The notes: generated from the letters alone by a model not told the origin. Shown: positions 18,960-27,897, counted from the first letter of the stretch. The stretch is DNA of 44,522 nucleotides from Gammaproteobacteria bacterium (GCA_029884425.1 JAOUHV010000021.1:1-44522), one strand, 5' to 3'. Numbers and translations are program-made.

Positions 18960-19770
18960 TTCCCGCAATTTCCGCCCTTGGATTGCAGCCTGTTCGTTAT
19001 TCACTCTCGCCGGTTTGCCCGGCGCTGCCTTGGCCGATGATGCCAAAGCCCGGGCGATTATGGAAAAAGTCGATGCTGTCAACAAAGGTGACAATCGCGT
19101 CTCAGACATGGAAATGATTCTGATTGATCGCCACAACAATCAGCGTACACGTTCACTGCGCACCTTCTCCAAAGATTTTGGCAAGGATACTTATCGCATC
19201 ATGTTCTTCCTTTCACCGGCAGATGTGGAGAACACGGGCTTTCTTACCTACGATTACGACGACGCCAACAAGGACGATGACCAGTGGCTGTTCCTGCCAG
19301 CCCTGCGTAAAAGCAAGCGCATCGCCAGCACCGACAAAAGCGGCAGCTTTATGGGCTCGGACTTTAACTACGCCGACATGACTGACCGCGATTTACAGAA
19401 CTACGATTTCACGCTGAAAAAAGAAATGGATGTCGATGGTAAAAAAGTTTGGGCTATCGAAGCAGTGCCGCGTAGCAAAAAAATCATTGATGAATTTGGT
19501 TACAGCAAATCCTTGGCGTTCGTTCGCCAGGATAACCACGTCGTGATTCGCGCCATCAACTGGGAAAAGGATGGCGGCAAAATGAAATTCATGGAAATCA
19601 CCAAGCTCGAACAAATCGATGGCATCTGGACGCCGCTGGAAATTTCCATGACGACCAAACAAGGTCAGCAAACCGAACATCGCACCATTTTGCGTTTCCA
19701 TAACGTCAAATATAACCAGAACCTTGGCGATGATGCATTTACCCTGCGCCGTTTGGAGAAAGGTCTGTAA
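18952..19770 (+). CDS. LolA-like outer-membrane lipoprotein-sorting family periplasmic protein
   Basis: The product has 272 residues. A signal peptide ends at 'GAALA' with cleavage after A28, so the protein is periplasmic. The mature part begins 'KARAIMEKVDAVNKGDNRVSDMEM', typical of the family named outer-membrane lipoprotein-sorting protein, which has a LolA-like half-barrel that can cradle acyl chains. Further signatures are 'PADVENTGFLTYDY', 'QWLFLPALRKSKRI' and 'GSFMGSDFNYADM'. It overlaps the RND gene by 8 nt and abuts the outer-membrane protein gene with no gap, so all three are translationally linked. It probably ferries a hydrophobic cargo between the RND protein and the outer membrane. 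It is not LolA itself. Confidence 0.9.
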   Translation: MLNSRNFRPWIAACSLFTLAGLPGAALADDAKARAIMEKVDAVNKGDNRVSDMEMILIDRHNNQRTRSLRTFSKDFGKDTYRIMFFLSPADVENTGFLTYDYDDANKDDDQWLFLPALRKSKRIASTDKSGSFMGSDFNYADMTDRDLQNYDFTLKKEMDVDGKKVWAIEAVPRSKKIIDEFGYSKSLAFVRQDNHVVIRAINWEKDGGKMKFMEITKLEQIDGIWTPLEISMTTKQGQQTEHRTILRFHNVKYNQNLGDDAFTLRRLEKGL

Positions 19771-21111
19771 ATGCGTAAAACCGTTTTGTTTACCGCCGCA
19801 TTGCTCAGTATGGGCAGTGTTTGCGCCGAAGAAGATCTTGATGACCTGCTCGGCAGCTTTGACACCCCGACCCTGCAGGCCGCGCCTCCAGCCGAAACCA
19901 GTATCAATCAGGCCAGCGGCTTTCCCAGGCACGATTTCAACAGCCGACTCACCCTGCTGGCCACCCACAACTATCAGGCGCACAGTGATACGCCTGATTA
20001 CCAGGATCTCAGCAGCGCCAAAACCAGCCTGCGCCTGGGAATAAAAAGCCAATGGAATAAAGCCTGGCGCAGCGAAGCACAGCTTGCCGGCTTTCATGAC
20101 GCCGGATATGCCATCAAGGGACGTGATCAGTTCAATGCCGAAACACTCAAGCATCACGAACAGGAACTCGAGCTGCGTGACACTTTTGTGCAGGGCAAGC
20201 TCAGCGATCGGCTGGACATAAAAATCGGCCGGCAGATTGTCGTCTGGGGCAAATCCGACAGCCTGCGCGTGGTGGATGTACTCAATCCGCTGGACCTACG
20301 CGATCCTGGCATCACCGACATTGAGAACCTGCGCCTGCCGGTGGGCATGGCCAAGGCCGATTACTACCAGGGCAGCTGGCACGGCGAGCTCATCCTGGTC
20401 GGCGAAACCCGTTTCAGCAAACGCCCGGCCTTCGGCAGCCAATACAGTTTCTATCCCTCTGCACCACCGGCGGAAGACAGCCTGGACAGCGATGCCGAAC
20501 ACCTGCAATACGCTGCAGCACTGCACTTTCAATCGTCTGCCGCCGATGCCTCACTGCATCTAGCCAAGATCTACGACGATGACCCCTACATGACCAGTGG
20601 CCGGCTGCGCCACGCGCCGATCAACCTCGCTGGCATCAGCGCCAATGCTCCGCTGGGTGCCTGGTTGGTCAAAACCGAGTTAGCGCTCACTGATGGCAAG
20701 CGCTTTTCACCTCAGCCCAAGCAAACCTATCAGCAGGCCAAGGCCATGCTCGGTCTGGAGTACTACGGCATCAGCAATCACACATTTGCCTTGGAAGCCA
20801 TGGCCAGCCAGATTCTGGATTATGACCAAGCCCTGGACAACGGCTCATTCGCCGTAGGTGAAACCGCCAGCCAAACTGCGTTACGCTACAGCGGTAAACT
20901 GTTGCGTGAACAACTGACAGTCAACGCCCTGGCCAGCCTTTGGGGCAATGGCGGTGACGGTGCCTTCTACCGAGGCTGGAGCAGCTATGAACTGGCCTCT
21001 GGCAGCAGCGTCAGCGCGGGTGTGGTCATCTACCAGAGCGGCGACCAACTGATGTTCAAACAAGTAGCCGACCGCGACAAGTTATTTGTCAGCTGGGATT
21101 GGTATTACTAA
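19771..21111 (+). CDS. DUF1302-type outer-membrane beta-barrel protein
   Basis: The product has 446 residues. A signal peptide (MRKTVLFTAALLSMGSVCA, cleavage after A19) is followed by an acidic linker and then alternating amphipathic strands. The segment 'IGRQIVVWGKSDSLRVVDV' with 'LNPLDLRDPG' at about residues 150-180 is the hallmark of DUF1302 proteins. The chain ends in the aromatic 'FVSWDWYY', as expected for a barrel inserted by BamA. Its ATG directly follows the stop of the LolA-like gene. Members of this family recur with RND exporters and LolA-like proteins, but their transport role is unproven. It is the likely outer-membrane end of the system. Confidence 0.88.
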   Translation: MRKTVLFTAALLSMGSVCAEEDLDDLLGSFDTPTLQAAPPAETSINQASGFPRHDFNSRLTLLATHNYQAHSDTPDYQDLSSAKTSLRLGIKSQWNKAWRSEAQLAGFHDAGYAIKGRDQFNAETLKHHEQELELRDTFVQGKLSDRLDIKIGRQIVVWGKSDSLRVVDVLNPLDLRDPGITDIENLRLPVGMAKADYYQGSWHGELILVGETRFSKRPAFGSQYSFYPSAPPAEDSLDSDAEHLQYAAALHFQSSAADASLHLAKIYDDDPYMTSGRLRHAPINLAGISANAPLGAWLVKTELALTDGKRFSPQPKQTYQQAKAMLGLEYYGISNHTFALEAMASQILDYDQALDNGSFAVGETASQTALRYSGKLLREQLTVNALASLWGNGGDGAFYRGWSSYELASGSSVSAGVVIYQSGDQLMFKQVADRDKLFVSWDWYY

Positions 21112-21124
21112 CCGAGGCCGCCCC

Positions 21125-21556
21125 ATGATCCATGGCCAGTGCTTGTGTGGTGAAGTAACGTTTGCGCTGGCAGTAGATGAATTGCGACTTTATCAATGCC
21201 ACTGCTCTGAGTGCCGAAGGGTCAGCGGCTCCTCGGCCAATGCCGCAGCGCTTTTACCGCAAACGCAGTTTCGCTGGCAGGGCGACGCCAACAGCATTAT
21301 TAGCTACCGCGCGCCCTCAGGTTACCGTAACGATTTCTGCAGCCAGTGCGGCTGCAGCGTACCCAATACCATCGGCGATGGGACCTGGATGTGGATCCCT
21401 GCCGGCCTGCTCGACAATATACCGAACATTCGGCGTACGGCGCATATTCATCTGACCTCAGCGGCCACCTGGGAGACCAGTGAAACAACTCATTCCTTTG
21501 ACGACTCCCCAGGACTGGAAATGCTAAAGCAACTCCTGCATCTCGCTAAAAGCTGA
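21125..21556 (+). CDS. GFA family (CENP-V/GFA domain) protein
   Basis: With start ATG 21125 (CGAGG upstream) the product has 143 residues. The zinc-binding cysteine pattern of the GFA fold is complete: C6 and C8 ('CLC'), C25, C27 and C30 ('CHCSEC'), and C72, C75 and C77 ('CSQCGC'). Family members include glutathione-dependent formaldehyde-activating enzyme, but most have unknown substrates, so a formaldehyde role should not be assumed. It starts 13 nt after the DUF1302 gene on the same strand with no terminator between, so it is probably the fifth gene of the operon. Its 3' end overlaps the convergent SAM hydroxide adenosyltransferase gene by 11 bp. Confidence 0.88.
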   Translation: MIHGQCLCGEVTFALAVDELRLYQCHCSECRRVSGSSANAAALLPQTQFRWQGDANSIISYRAPSGYRNDFCSQCGCSVPNTIGDGTWMWIPAGLLDNIPNIRRTAHIHLTSAATWETSETTHSFDDSPGLEMLKQLLHLAKS

Positions 21557-22271
21557 TCTTGTCGCCGATGCTGATACCCAGACGCTGCGCCACATTGAAT
21601 TGATTGCCTGCAATCTCAATCAGGCCCTGACTGTTCTCGTACCAGAACGGTTGTCCCGCCAGCGCATAGGCAAACGTTGGCGCATAACGGATCGGCAACT
21701 GACCAAAGGTGAATACTTGCTCACTCATAAAGCCGGCCGCCCCCAGACCTGTCATGCAGTTACCGTAATGATCAATGTAGATGACCTCGGCCAAATCCCT
21801 GCCCCAGCCTTCGGTTTCCACCGTCATTGGCGTCGCCAGACTTTCGATCGGCTCACCCAGGGCCAACAGCGCCGCCACCGGCGCAAACAAATCCCGTCCG
21901 TGAAAACTATTGGACAGGCCTTCCGCCGGCCGCCAATGGATTTGGTACCAGCGAGAATCGGGGTCATCCAATGCCAGCGGAACAAACAAACCATTGCCCG
22001 GCCCCACGAACCAGCAATCACGAGCACGTAAAATAACAGGAGGCCGCGCATGATGGCCGACACCGGGGTCGATCACTGCACAACAGACACTGCCTCGTGG
22101 TAATGCGGCAGTAACCGCAGCCAACAAATAAGCCGAAGCATTGATGTTGAGTGCCGGCGCATCGTGCATCAAATCCACCACCGCCCGACCTGGCGCATAG
22201 TGTTGAAGGGCGAGCTTCATCTGGCCAACATACGGCCCCTGCCAGCCGAAATCGGTAAACAGCGTAATCAT
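21546..22271 (-). CDS. SAM hydroxide adenosyltransferase (DUF62 family)
   Basis: Start ATG 22271 has a strong AAGGAGG ribosome site and gives 241 residues; an in-frame extension to 22337 runs through the rplQ terminator and is rejected. The N-terminal 'ITLFTDFGWQGPYVGQMK' with 'VIDPGVG', 'VGPGNGLF' and 'SFHGRDLFAP' are the conserved segments of the fluorinase-related family. Most of its bacterial members use water or hydroxide to split S-adenosyl-L-methionine into adenosine and methionine. Asp of 'VIDPGVG', Arg of 'HHARPP' and His of 'SFHGRD' are candidates for the Asp-Arg-His triad. The physiological role is unclear. It lies behind the rplQ terminator, perhaps fed by read-through. Confidence 0.9.
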   Translation of the reverse strand: MITLFTDFGWQGPYVGQMKLALQHYAPGRAVVDLMHDAPALNINASAYLLAAVTAALPRGSVCCAVIDPGVGHHARPPVILRARDCWFVGPGNGLFVPLALDDPDSRWYQIHWRPAEGLSNSFHGRDLFAPVAALLALGEPIESLATPMTVETEGWGRDLAEVIYIDHYGNCMTGLGAAGFMSEQVFTFGQLPIRYAPTFAYALAGQPFWYENSQGLIEIAGNQFNVAQRLGISIGDKISF

Positions 22272-22296
22272 CGCCACCCTCCTTTTTTTCGGGCAT

Positions 22297-22327
22297 AAAA
22301 AAAGCCGGTACGAAACCGGCTCTTTTT
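22297..22327 (-). terminator. Terminator of the ribosomal protein block
   Basis: GCCGGT (22304-22309), loop of five, ACCGGC (22315-22320). Read on the minus strand the hairpin is followed by seven T residues (22303-22297). It lies just downstream of rplQ. Confidence 0.9.
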
Positions 22328-22349
22328 TATTCTGCAAAGCACACAGCGA

Positions 22350-22718
22350 TTACTCGCCGGCTTCATCCTTCACCAACTGCACCAACGCCATAGGAGCGTT
22401 GTCGCCAGCGCGGAAACCGCACTTCAGGATACGGATGTAACCGCCAGGACGCGCTTTAAAGCGTGGGCCCAAGTCAGTGAACAACTTGCCAACCATTTCT
22501 TTGTCACGCATACGAGAGAAGATAATACGACGGTTATGTACGCTGTCTTCCTTCGCACGAGTGATCATAGGCTCAGCCACGCGACGCAATTCTTTGGCTT
22601 TCACCAAAGTAGTCTTGATCGTCTCGTGACGGAACAGCGAAGCAGACATATTGCTGAACATCGCATCACGGTGCGCGCTAGTGCGGCTTAACTTAACTCC
22701 AGATTTTTTGTGTCGCAT
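22350..22718 (-). CDS. rplQ: 50S ribosomal protein L17
   Basis: The product has 122 residues, about the normal length. It opens with '[20 protein letters not shown]' and carries the conserved '[15 protein letters not shown]' and 'GGYIRILK' segments. L17 lies near the exit tunnel of the large subunit. It is the last gene of the alpha operon, 32 nt after rpoA and directly before the terminator. In Pseudomonas the genes beyond rplQ lead to uvrA within a few kb; here about 7.6 kb of unrelated genes intervene. Confidence 0.98.
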   Translation of the reverse strand: MRHKKSGVKLSRTSAHRDAMFSNMSASLFRHETIKTTLVKAKELRRVAEPMITRAKEDSVHNRRIIFSRMRDKEMVGKLFTDLGPRFKARPGGYIRILKCGFRAGDNAPMALVQLVKDEAGE

Positions 22719-22750
22719 GACTACAACCCTAATCTATCTCTATTGCCTAA

Positions 22751-23746
22751 TCAGGCAGTTTCTCTCTGTTTGTCTTTCAATTGAGCAGGCGGCCAGTTTT
22801 CCAGGCGCATACCCAAGGACAAACCTTTGGAGGCAAGCACATCCTTGATCTCGGTCAAAGATTTCTTACCCAGATTCGGTGTCTTCAGCAACTCAACTTC
22901 AGAGCGCTGAATCAAATCACCGATGTAGTAGATGTTTTCGGCTTTCAAACAGTTCGCAGAACGAACAGTCAATTCCAAATCGTCAACCGGACGCAACAAC
23001 ACAGGATCAACCGCTGGCTCTTCTTCCTTCGGTTCTTCCTTAGCCATACCCTTCAGATCAACGAAATGTGTCAATTGATCTTGCAGGATGGTGGCCGCAT
23101 TGCGGATCGCACCTTCGGGATCGATAGTTCCGTTAGTTTCCAGCTCCAGAATCAGCTTGTCCAAATCGGTACGCTGATCCACACGCGCAGCCTCAACATT
23201 GTAAGACACGCGCTTGATGGGGCTGAAGGATGCATCCACCAGCAGACGACCAATTGGACGATCTTCATTGTCCGCACGAGCCGTCGAAGGCTGGTAGCCA
23301 CGACCTGTTGCAACCTTGATGATCATGTTCAACGAGCCTGACTTGGTCAGATTTGCGATAACATGACCTGGATTAACGATTTCTACGCCGTTAACCAATT
23401 GAATATCACCAGCGGTAACAGGACCAGGACCCTTTTTGTTCAGGGTCAGAGTTGCTTCACCATTGGTTGCCATACGGATGGCAAGTTCCTTCAGATTCAG
23501 CAGAATTTCGATTACGTCTTCCTGCACACCTTCAATTGCACTGTACTCGTGCAATACGCCTTCGATCTCAATTTCTGTGACCGCAGCACCGGTCATTGAG
23601 GACAATAAAATACGGCGCAAGGCGTTACCAAGAGTATGACCAAAGCCACGCTCCAGCGGTTCCAAAGTTACTTTCGCACGAGTCTCTGATAACTTCTGAA
23701 CATCCACTAAACGTGGTTTTAACAATTCGCCTATCGCAGTTTGCAT
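22751..23746 (-). CDS. rpoA: DNA-directed RNA polymerase alpha subunit
   Basis: The product has 331 residues (E. coli 329). The N-terminal domain (about 1-235) has '[17 protein letters not shown]', used for dimerisation and for binding beta and beta prime. A charged linker ('[13 protein letters not shown]') leads to the C-terminal domain (about 250-325), where '[14 protein letters not shown]' and '[16 protein letters not shown]' contain the residues that contact UP elements and activators. The domain is intact, so activator contacts such as with CRP-type proteins are possible. The gene lies in the alpha operon between rpsD and rplQ. Confidence 0.99.
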   Translation of the reverse strand: MQTAIGELLKPRLVDVQKLSETRAKVTLEPLERGFGHTLGNALRRILLSSMTGAAVTEIEIEGVLHEYSAIEGVQEDVIEILLNLKELAIRMATNGEATLTLNKKGPGPVTAGDIQLVNGVEIVNPGHVIANLTKSGSLNMIIKVATGRGYQPSTARADNEDRPIGRLLVDASFSPIKRVSYNVEAARVDQRTDLDKLILELETNGTIDPEGAIRNAATILQDQLTHFVDLKGMAKEEPKEEEPAVDPVLLRPVDDLELTVRSANCLKAENIYYIGDLIQRSEVELLKTPNLGKKSLTEIKDVLASKGLSLGMRLENWPPAQLKDKQRETA

Positions 23747-23773
23747 GAAGGGTCCTCTTCCCGCTAGCTAGGA

Positions 23774-24400
23774 TTACTTAGAGTACAACTCTACAATCAA
23801 CTGTTCGTTGATGTCAGATGGCAGATCAGAACGTTCAGGAACGTTACGGAACACACCTTCAAGTTTCTTAACATCAACGCTCAACCAGTCAGCGATGCCG
23901 CGCTGTTGCGCAGCGTCAGCCGCTGCTTTAACGCGCAGCTGTTCTTTAGAAGCACCCGTGACCGCAACAACGTCGTCAGCCTTCACTTGGTAAGAAGGGA
24001 TAGTCACAGTGCGACCATTTACCAAAATACTCTTGTGACGGACCAACTGACGCGCTTCGGAACGAGAAGCAGCAAACCCCATCCGGTAAACAACGTTATC
24101 TAGGCGGCTTTCCAACAACTGCAGCAATCTCTCGCCTGTTGAACCCTTACCGCGATCTGCTTCTTGGTAGTACAGTCTGAACTGGCCTTCCAGGATGCCA
24201 TAAATACGACGCACCTTCTGCTTCTCACGCAACTGCGTAGCATAATCAGAAAGACGACCACGGCGTTGACCGTGCTGACCAGGTGGGAATGGACGTTTCT
24301 CCATTGCACACTTGCTGGTGAAGCACTTCTCACCTTTCAAAAACAGCTTCTGCCCTTCACGACGGCACAAGCGGCACTTAGATCCTATATACTTCGCCAC
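23774..24400 (-). CDS. rpsD: 30S ribosomal protein S4, zinc-binding (four-cysteine) form
   Basis: The product has 208 residues. S4 is a primary binder of the 16S rRNA 5' domain and, in E. coli, the autogenous repressor of the alpha operon. The N-terminus carries four cysteines, C9, C12 ('CRLC'), C26 and C31, with the same spacing I recall for the zinc-binding S4 of Thermus; the E. coli protein has lost this site. It is followed by '[18 protein letters not shown]', also of the zinc-type layout. The S4 RNA-binding domain ('[14 protein letters not shown]', '[13 protein letters not shown]') is normal. No sign of truncation. Confidence 0.98.
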   Translation of the reverse strand: MAKYIGSKCRLCRREGQKLFLKGEKCFTSKCAMEKRPFPPGQHGQRRGRLSDYATQLREKQKVRRIYGILEGQFRLYYQEADRGKGSTGERLLQLLESRLDNVVYRMGFAASRSEARQLVRHKSILVNGRTVTIPSYQVKADDVVAVTGASKEQLRVKAAADAAQQRGIADWLSVDVKKLEGVFRNVPERSDLPSDINEQLIVELYSK

Positions 24401-24414
24401 AGTGGACTCCCGGT

Positions 24415-24804
24415 CTATACTCGACGTTTCTTAGATGGACGGCAACCGTTGTGCGGAATGGGCGTCACATCTACGATGTTATTGATTTTAAAGCCAACGA
24501 TATTCAGCGCACGAACAGCTGATTCGCGACCTGGGCCGGGGCCCTTCACCATGACGTCTACATTTTTGACGCCAAATTCTTGAGCAGCACGACCAGCACG
24601 CTCTGCGGCCACCTGGGCAGCAAAAGGAGTGCTCTTACGTGAACCGCGGAAACCGGAACCACCAGAGGTCGCCCAGCTCAATGTATTGCCCTGGCGATCC
24701 GTGATAGTCACGATTGTGTTATTAAATGAGGCATGAATGTGCGCTACAGCGTCAGAAACATTCTTCTTGACGCGTTTGCGGACAGGTTTGGTTGCTTTAG
24801 CCAT
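24415..24804 (-). CDS. rpsK: 30S ribosomal protein S11
   Basis: The product has 129 residues, as usual. It carries '[19 protein letters not shown]', '[18 protein letters not shown]' and the C-terminal '[18 protein letters not shown]', all hallmark segments. S11 lies on the platform of the small subunit near the mRNA exit and contacts the Shine-Dalgarno helix. It is co-transcribed between rpsM and rpsD with short spacers. The N-terminal '[14 protein letters not shown]' extension is basic and slightly varied compared with E. coli. Confidence 0.98.
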   Translation of the reverse strand: MAKATKPVRKRVKKNVSDAVAHIHASFNNTIVTITDRQGNTLSWATSGGSGFRGSRKSTPFAAQVAAERAGRAAQEFGVKNVDVMVKGPGPGRESAVRALNIVGFKINNIVDVTPIPHNGCRPSKKRRV

Positions 24805-24825
24805 AACTCGTTGACCCTAAGTCTA

Positions 24826-25185
24826 TTATTGCTTCTTAACCAAGCGACGTGGTCCCTTACGGGTACGCGCGTTGGTACGGGTGCGTTGACCGCGCAGTGG
24901 AAGACCACGACGGTGGCGGATGCCGCGGTAGCAGCCCAAATCCATCAAACGCTTGATACTCATCGACACTTCACGACGCAAGTCACCTTCAACAGTGAAC
25001 TTGCCTACCTCTGTACGCAAAGCTTCGACCTTCTCTTCGGAAAGATCACTGATCTTGACCGCAGGTTCAACACCAGCCGCTTCACAGATAGCTTTTGCGC
25101 GGGTGTGACCAATACCGTAAATATAAGTCAATGCGATAACCGCATGTTTCTTATCCGGAACGTTAACTCCAGCGATACGCGCCAT
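24826..25185 (-). CDS. rpsM: 30S ribosomal protein S13
   Basis: The product has 119 residues (E. coli 118). Opening '[18 protein letters not shown]', helix-two-turn-helix '[16 protein letters not shown]' and basic tail '[16 protein letters not shown]' are typical. S13 sits in the head of the 30S subunit and bridges to 50S (bridge B1). It is the first gene of the alpha operon, 81 nt after rpmJ, with a TAGGAGA ribosome site and its own strong promoter in the gap. Confidence 0.98.
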   Translation of the reverse strand: MARIAGVNVPDKKHAVIALTYIYGIGHTRAKAICEAAGVEPAVKISDLSEEKVEALRTEVGKFTVEGDLRREVSMSIKRLMDLGCYRGIRHRRGLPLRGQRTRTNARTRKGPRRLVKKQ

Positions 25186-25230
25186 TACTTCAATTCTCCT
25201 AAATCTTCCCGGCGTTCTTTGAGCCGCGGA

Positions 25231-25259
25231 ATTCTACCTATCTTTGCCTAGTAAATCAA
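25231..25259 (-). promoter_or_regulatory. Predicted alpha operon promoter
   Basis: On the minus strand TTGATT (25259-25254) and TAGAAT (25236-25231) have exactly 17 bp between them. Transcription would start near 25224, only about 39 nt before rpsM. This leaves no room for the long pseudoknot leader through which S4 represses the operon in E. coli. Confidence 0.7.
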
Positions 25260-25266
25260 GTGGATA

Positions 25267-25380
25267 TTATCCCTGACGCTGCTTATGACGAGCATCGGCA
25301 CAGATCACACGGATTACACCCTTACGCTTAACTACTCTGCATTTACGGCAAATTTTTTTAACAGAGGCTCTAACTCTCAT
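25267..25380 (-). CDS. rpmJ: 50S ribosomal protein L36
   Basis: This gene encodes a 37-residue protein beginning [14 protein letters not shown]. The zinc ribbon is intact with C11, C14, C27 and H32, so this is the zinc-containing form of L36. The usual E. coli length is 38; one residue is missing in the '[10 protein letters not shown]' region. L36 binds 23S rRNA late in large-subunit assembly. It follows secY closely, the standard end of the spc operon. Confidence 0.97.
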   Translation of the reverse strand: MRVRASVKKICRKCRVVKRKGVIRVICADARHKQRQG

Positions 25381-25408
25381 TGTTCCGACTCCAACAAACT
25401 GTCTAGGC

Positions 25409-26764
25409 TTAGCGAACCAAGCCGCTTCTGCCATGGGATTTCAGATTGGCCTTCTTCATGATGCCTTCATACTGATGAGACATCAGATGTGCTTGGGTTT
25501 GGGCCATAAAATCCATGATCACCACGACAACGATCAATAACGAAGTTCCACCAAAGTAAAATGGAACGTTCCAGTACAAAATCAAGAACTCTGGCAACAA
25601 GCACACCGCCGTAATGTACAACGCACCAACCAGAGTCAGGCGTGACATGATTTTGTCGATATACTGAGCAGTTTTATCACCTGGGCGTACGCCCGGTATA
25701 AATGCCCCAGATTTCTTTAAGTTATCTGCTGTATCTTTTGGGTTAAACACCAACGCGGTGTAAAAGAAGCAGAAAAACACAATCGCCACCGCATACAGCA
25801 TGACATACATTGGTTGGCCCGGAGACAACGTAGACGCCAGGTCCTTCAACCAATCCATACTCTCACTGCTGCTGCCAAACCAGCCGCCCAGCGTCGCAGG
25901 GAAGAGTATGATACTCGACGCGAAAATCGGGGGAATAACGCCTGCCATGTTAACTTTCAACGGCAAGTGGCTAGTGCCACCGGCGTACAGCTTATTTCCC
26001 TGCTGTCTTTTCGCGTAATTCACGGTGATGCGGCGCTGACCGCGCTCAACAAACACCACAAAATAAGTGACCGCCAAGGCCAGCGCCAACAGCGCCAGAA
26101 TGGCAAACCAACTCAATTCACCGGTACGACCCAGCTCAAGTGTCCCACCTAACGCAGAAGGCAGGCCCGCCACGATACCAGCAAAGATAATGATGGAAAT
26201 ACCATTACCTATGCCGCGCTCGGTCACTTGCTCACCCAGCCACATCAGGAACATCGTCCCGGCAACCAGCGTAATCACACAAGTAATCACGAACAAGGGA
26301 CCAGGTTCAATGACAACACTAGCATTACCAATACGCTGCGATTGCAGGGCAATGGATACACCAATGGCTTGGAAGGTTGCCAATACCAGCGTCAAATAGC
26401 GCGTGTACTGGGTAATCTTCCGTCGACCAGACTCGCCTTCTTTCTTGAGCTGCTCAAGCTTCGGCCAAACCGAGCTCAGTAGCTGCACAATAATCGATGC
26501 CGAGATATAAGGCATTACGCCCAACGCAAATACCGACAAGCGTCCCAGTGCGCCACCCGAGAACATGTTAAACATGTCCAGAATGGTGCCCTTCTGCTGC
26601 TCAAACATTTGCGCCAATGCTACCGGATCAATGCCGGGCACAGGAATATGCGCACCAATGCGAAATACAATCAACGCCCCAAGTACAAACAAGAGGCGTT
26701 GGCGTAATTCAGTAAGTTTGCCGCCAGCTAGGCTGGCTGCCATCGCCTGGCGTGAGGACCCCAT
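25409..26764 (-). CDS. secY: Protein translocase subunit SecY
   Basis: The product has 451 residues (E. coli 443) and is the channel of the SecYEG translocon, with 10 predicted helices. Recognisable are '[12 protein letters not shown]' after helix 1, the plug region '[19 protein letters not shown]', '[12 protein letters not shown]', '[20 protein letters not shown]', the ribosome and SecA loop '[21 protein letters not shown]', and '[17 protein letters not shown]'. Its ATG overlaps the rplO stop (TGATG), a sign of translational coupling; a second Met seven codons in is an alternative start. Its partner secE is not in this window. Confidence 0.98.
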   Translation of the reverse strand: MGSSRQAMAASLAGGKLTELRQRLLFVLGALIVFRIGAHIPVPGIDPVALAQMFEQQKGTILDMFNMFSGGALGRLSVFALGVMPYISASIIVQLLSSVWPKLEQLKKEGESGRRKITQYTRYLTLVLATFQAIGVSIALQSQRIGNASVVIEPGPLFVITCVITLVAGTMFLMWLGEQVTERGIGNGISIIIFAGIVAGLPSALGGTLELGRTGELSWFAILALLALALAVTYFVVFVERGQRRITVNYAKRQQGNKLYAGGTSHLPLKVNMAGVIPPIFASSIILFPATLGGWFGSSSESMDWLKDLASTLSPGQPMYVMLYAVAIVFFCFFYTALVFNPKDTADNLKKSGAFIPGVRPGDKTAQYIDKIMSRLTLVGALYITAVCLLPEFLILYWNVPFYFGGTSLLIVVVVIMDFMAQTQAHLMSHQYEGIMKKANLKSHGRSGLVR

Positions 26765-27198
26765 CAGGCCTCCACTTTACCGCCAGCAGCTTCAATCGCT
26801 GCTTTGGCGCCGCTAGTCACGCCCAACCCGCTTACAGTGATTGCACGAGCAATTTCACCAGCCAAAATTACTTTAACGCGTTCAATCTTCTCACCAATCA
26901 AACCAGCTGCACGCAGAGTTTCCATGCTTGCAACACTGCCTTCGATTTTGGCAATTTCGTGCAAACGAATTTCTGCAACAAACGGCTTGGAGCGTGAGTT
27001 AAAACCAACTTTTGGCAAACGACGCTGCAGAGGCTGTTGACCACCCTCGAAACCTGGGCGGATTTTACCACCGGTACGAGCAGTTTGACCTTTATGACCA
27101 CGGCCACAAGTTTTACCCAAACCAGAACCAATACCGCGACCAACGCGTCTAGCGCGAACACGCGAACCAGGAGCTGGCTTCAATGTATTCAGTTGCAT
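26764..27198 (-). CDS. rplO: 50S ribosomal protein L15
   Basis: With start ATG 27198 (GAGGAAG 7 nt upstream) the product has 144 residues, the E. coli length; the TTG two codons earlier is less likely. It has '[11 protein letters not shown]', the Gly-rich extension '[19 protein letters not shown]' and '[17 protein letters not shown]'. L15 is a late-assembling large-subunit protein. The gene starts 2 nt after the rpmD stop and overlaps secY by one base. Confidence 0.98.
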   Translation of the reverse strand: MQLNTLKPAPGSRVRARRVGRGIGSGLGKTCGRGHKGQTARTGGKIRPGFEGGQQPLQRRLPKVGFNSRSKPFVAEIRLHEIAKIEGSVASMETLRAAGLIGEKIERVKVILAGEIARAITVSGLGVTSGAKAAIEAAGGKVEA

Positions 27199-27200
27199 GA

Positions 27201-27386
27201 TCAAGCTTCCTCTACCTTCAACATGTAGTTGACTTTATTAATCATGCCGCGATTCTCAGGCGTATCCATCACTTCAACGCAGTGACGAATGCGACGTAAT
27301 CCGAGACCAGCAACGCACGCTTTATGCGCTGCCAAGCGACCGTTTGTGCTGCGTACCAGCGTAACTTTCAGCTTCTTCGCACTCAT
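27201..27386 (-). CDS. rpmD: 50S ribosomal protein L30
   Basis: Start ATG 27386 gives 61 residues, matching the family (about 59). The longer open frame to 27437 would run into rpsE and is rejected. The core is '[19 protein letters not shown]', then '[18 protein letters not shown]' and '[14 protein letters not shown]'. L30 is a small peripheral large-subunit protein. It is placed between rpsE and rplO, as in the standard spc order. Confidence 0.97.
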   Translation of the reverse strand: MSAKKLKVTLVRSTNGRLAAHKACVAGLGLRRIRHCVEVMDTPENRGMINKVNYMLKVEEA

Positions 27387-27390
27387 GATC

Positions 27391-27897
27391 TTATTCCAAA
27401 ATTTCTTTAACGGTCTTACCGCGCTTGGCTGCAACATCTTCCGGAGAAGTCATTTCCGCCAAACCCTTAACAGTAGCGCGAACCACGTTAATCGGATTGG
27501 TTGAACCAACGCACTTAGCCAATACGTTATGCACGCCAGCAACTTCCAATACTGCGCGCATCGCGCCACCAGCAATGATACCTGTACCATCCGAAGCAGG
27601 CTGCATGTAGACCTTGGAACCACCATGACGGGAAAACACTGGGTGCTGCAGAGTTGTTTCGTTCAGTTTTACAGTAACCATGCTTCTACGTGCTTGGTCC
27701 ATCGCCTTCTGAATGGCAACTGGAACTTCACGCGCTTTGCCTGTACCAAAACCTACGCGGCCTTTACCATCACCAACCACTGTCAGTGCGGCAAACGCAA
27801 ATTGACGACCACCTTTTACCACTTTGGCAACGCGGTTTACCGCGACCAACTTTTCCAGCAAATCGTCTTTGCTTGGTGCTGCTTCGAAATTAGACAT
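27391..27897 (-). CDS. rpsE: 30S ribosomal protein S5
   Basis: With start ATG 27897 (AAGGG upstream) the product has 168 residues. The N-terminal double-stranded RNA-binding fold includes '[17 protein letters not shown]' and '[15 protein letters not shown]', and the C-terminal domain includes '[18 protein letters not shown]' and '[15 protein letters not shown]'. S5 lies at the mRNA entry site and affects decoding fidelity; the loop where spectinomycin resistance changes map (near 'KVVKGGRQF') looks ordinary. Confidence 0.98.
   Translation of the reverse strand: MSNFEAAPSKDDLLEKLVAVNRVAKVVKGGRQFAFAALTVVGDGKGRVGFGTGKAREVPVAIQKAMDQARRSMVTVKLNETTLQHPVFSRHGGSKVYMQPASDGTGIIAGGAMRAVLEVAGVHNVLAKCVGSTNPINVVRATVKGLAEMTSPEDVAAKRGKTVKEILE

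Noticed and set aside
22272-22337. N-terminal extension of the SAM hydroxide adenosyltransferase
   Set aside because: It would translate through the rplQ terminator hairpin; ATG 22271 has a strong ribosome site and fits the family start.
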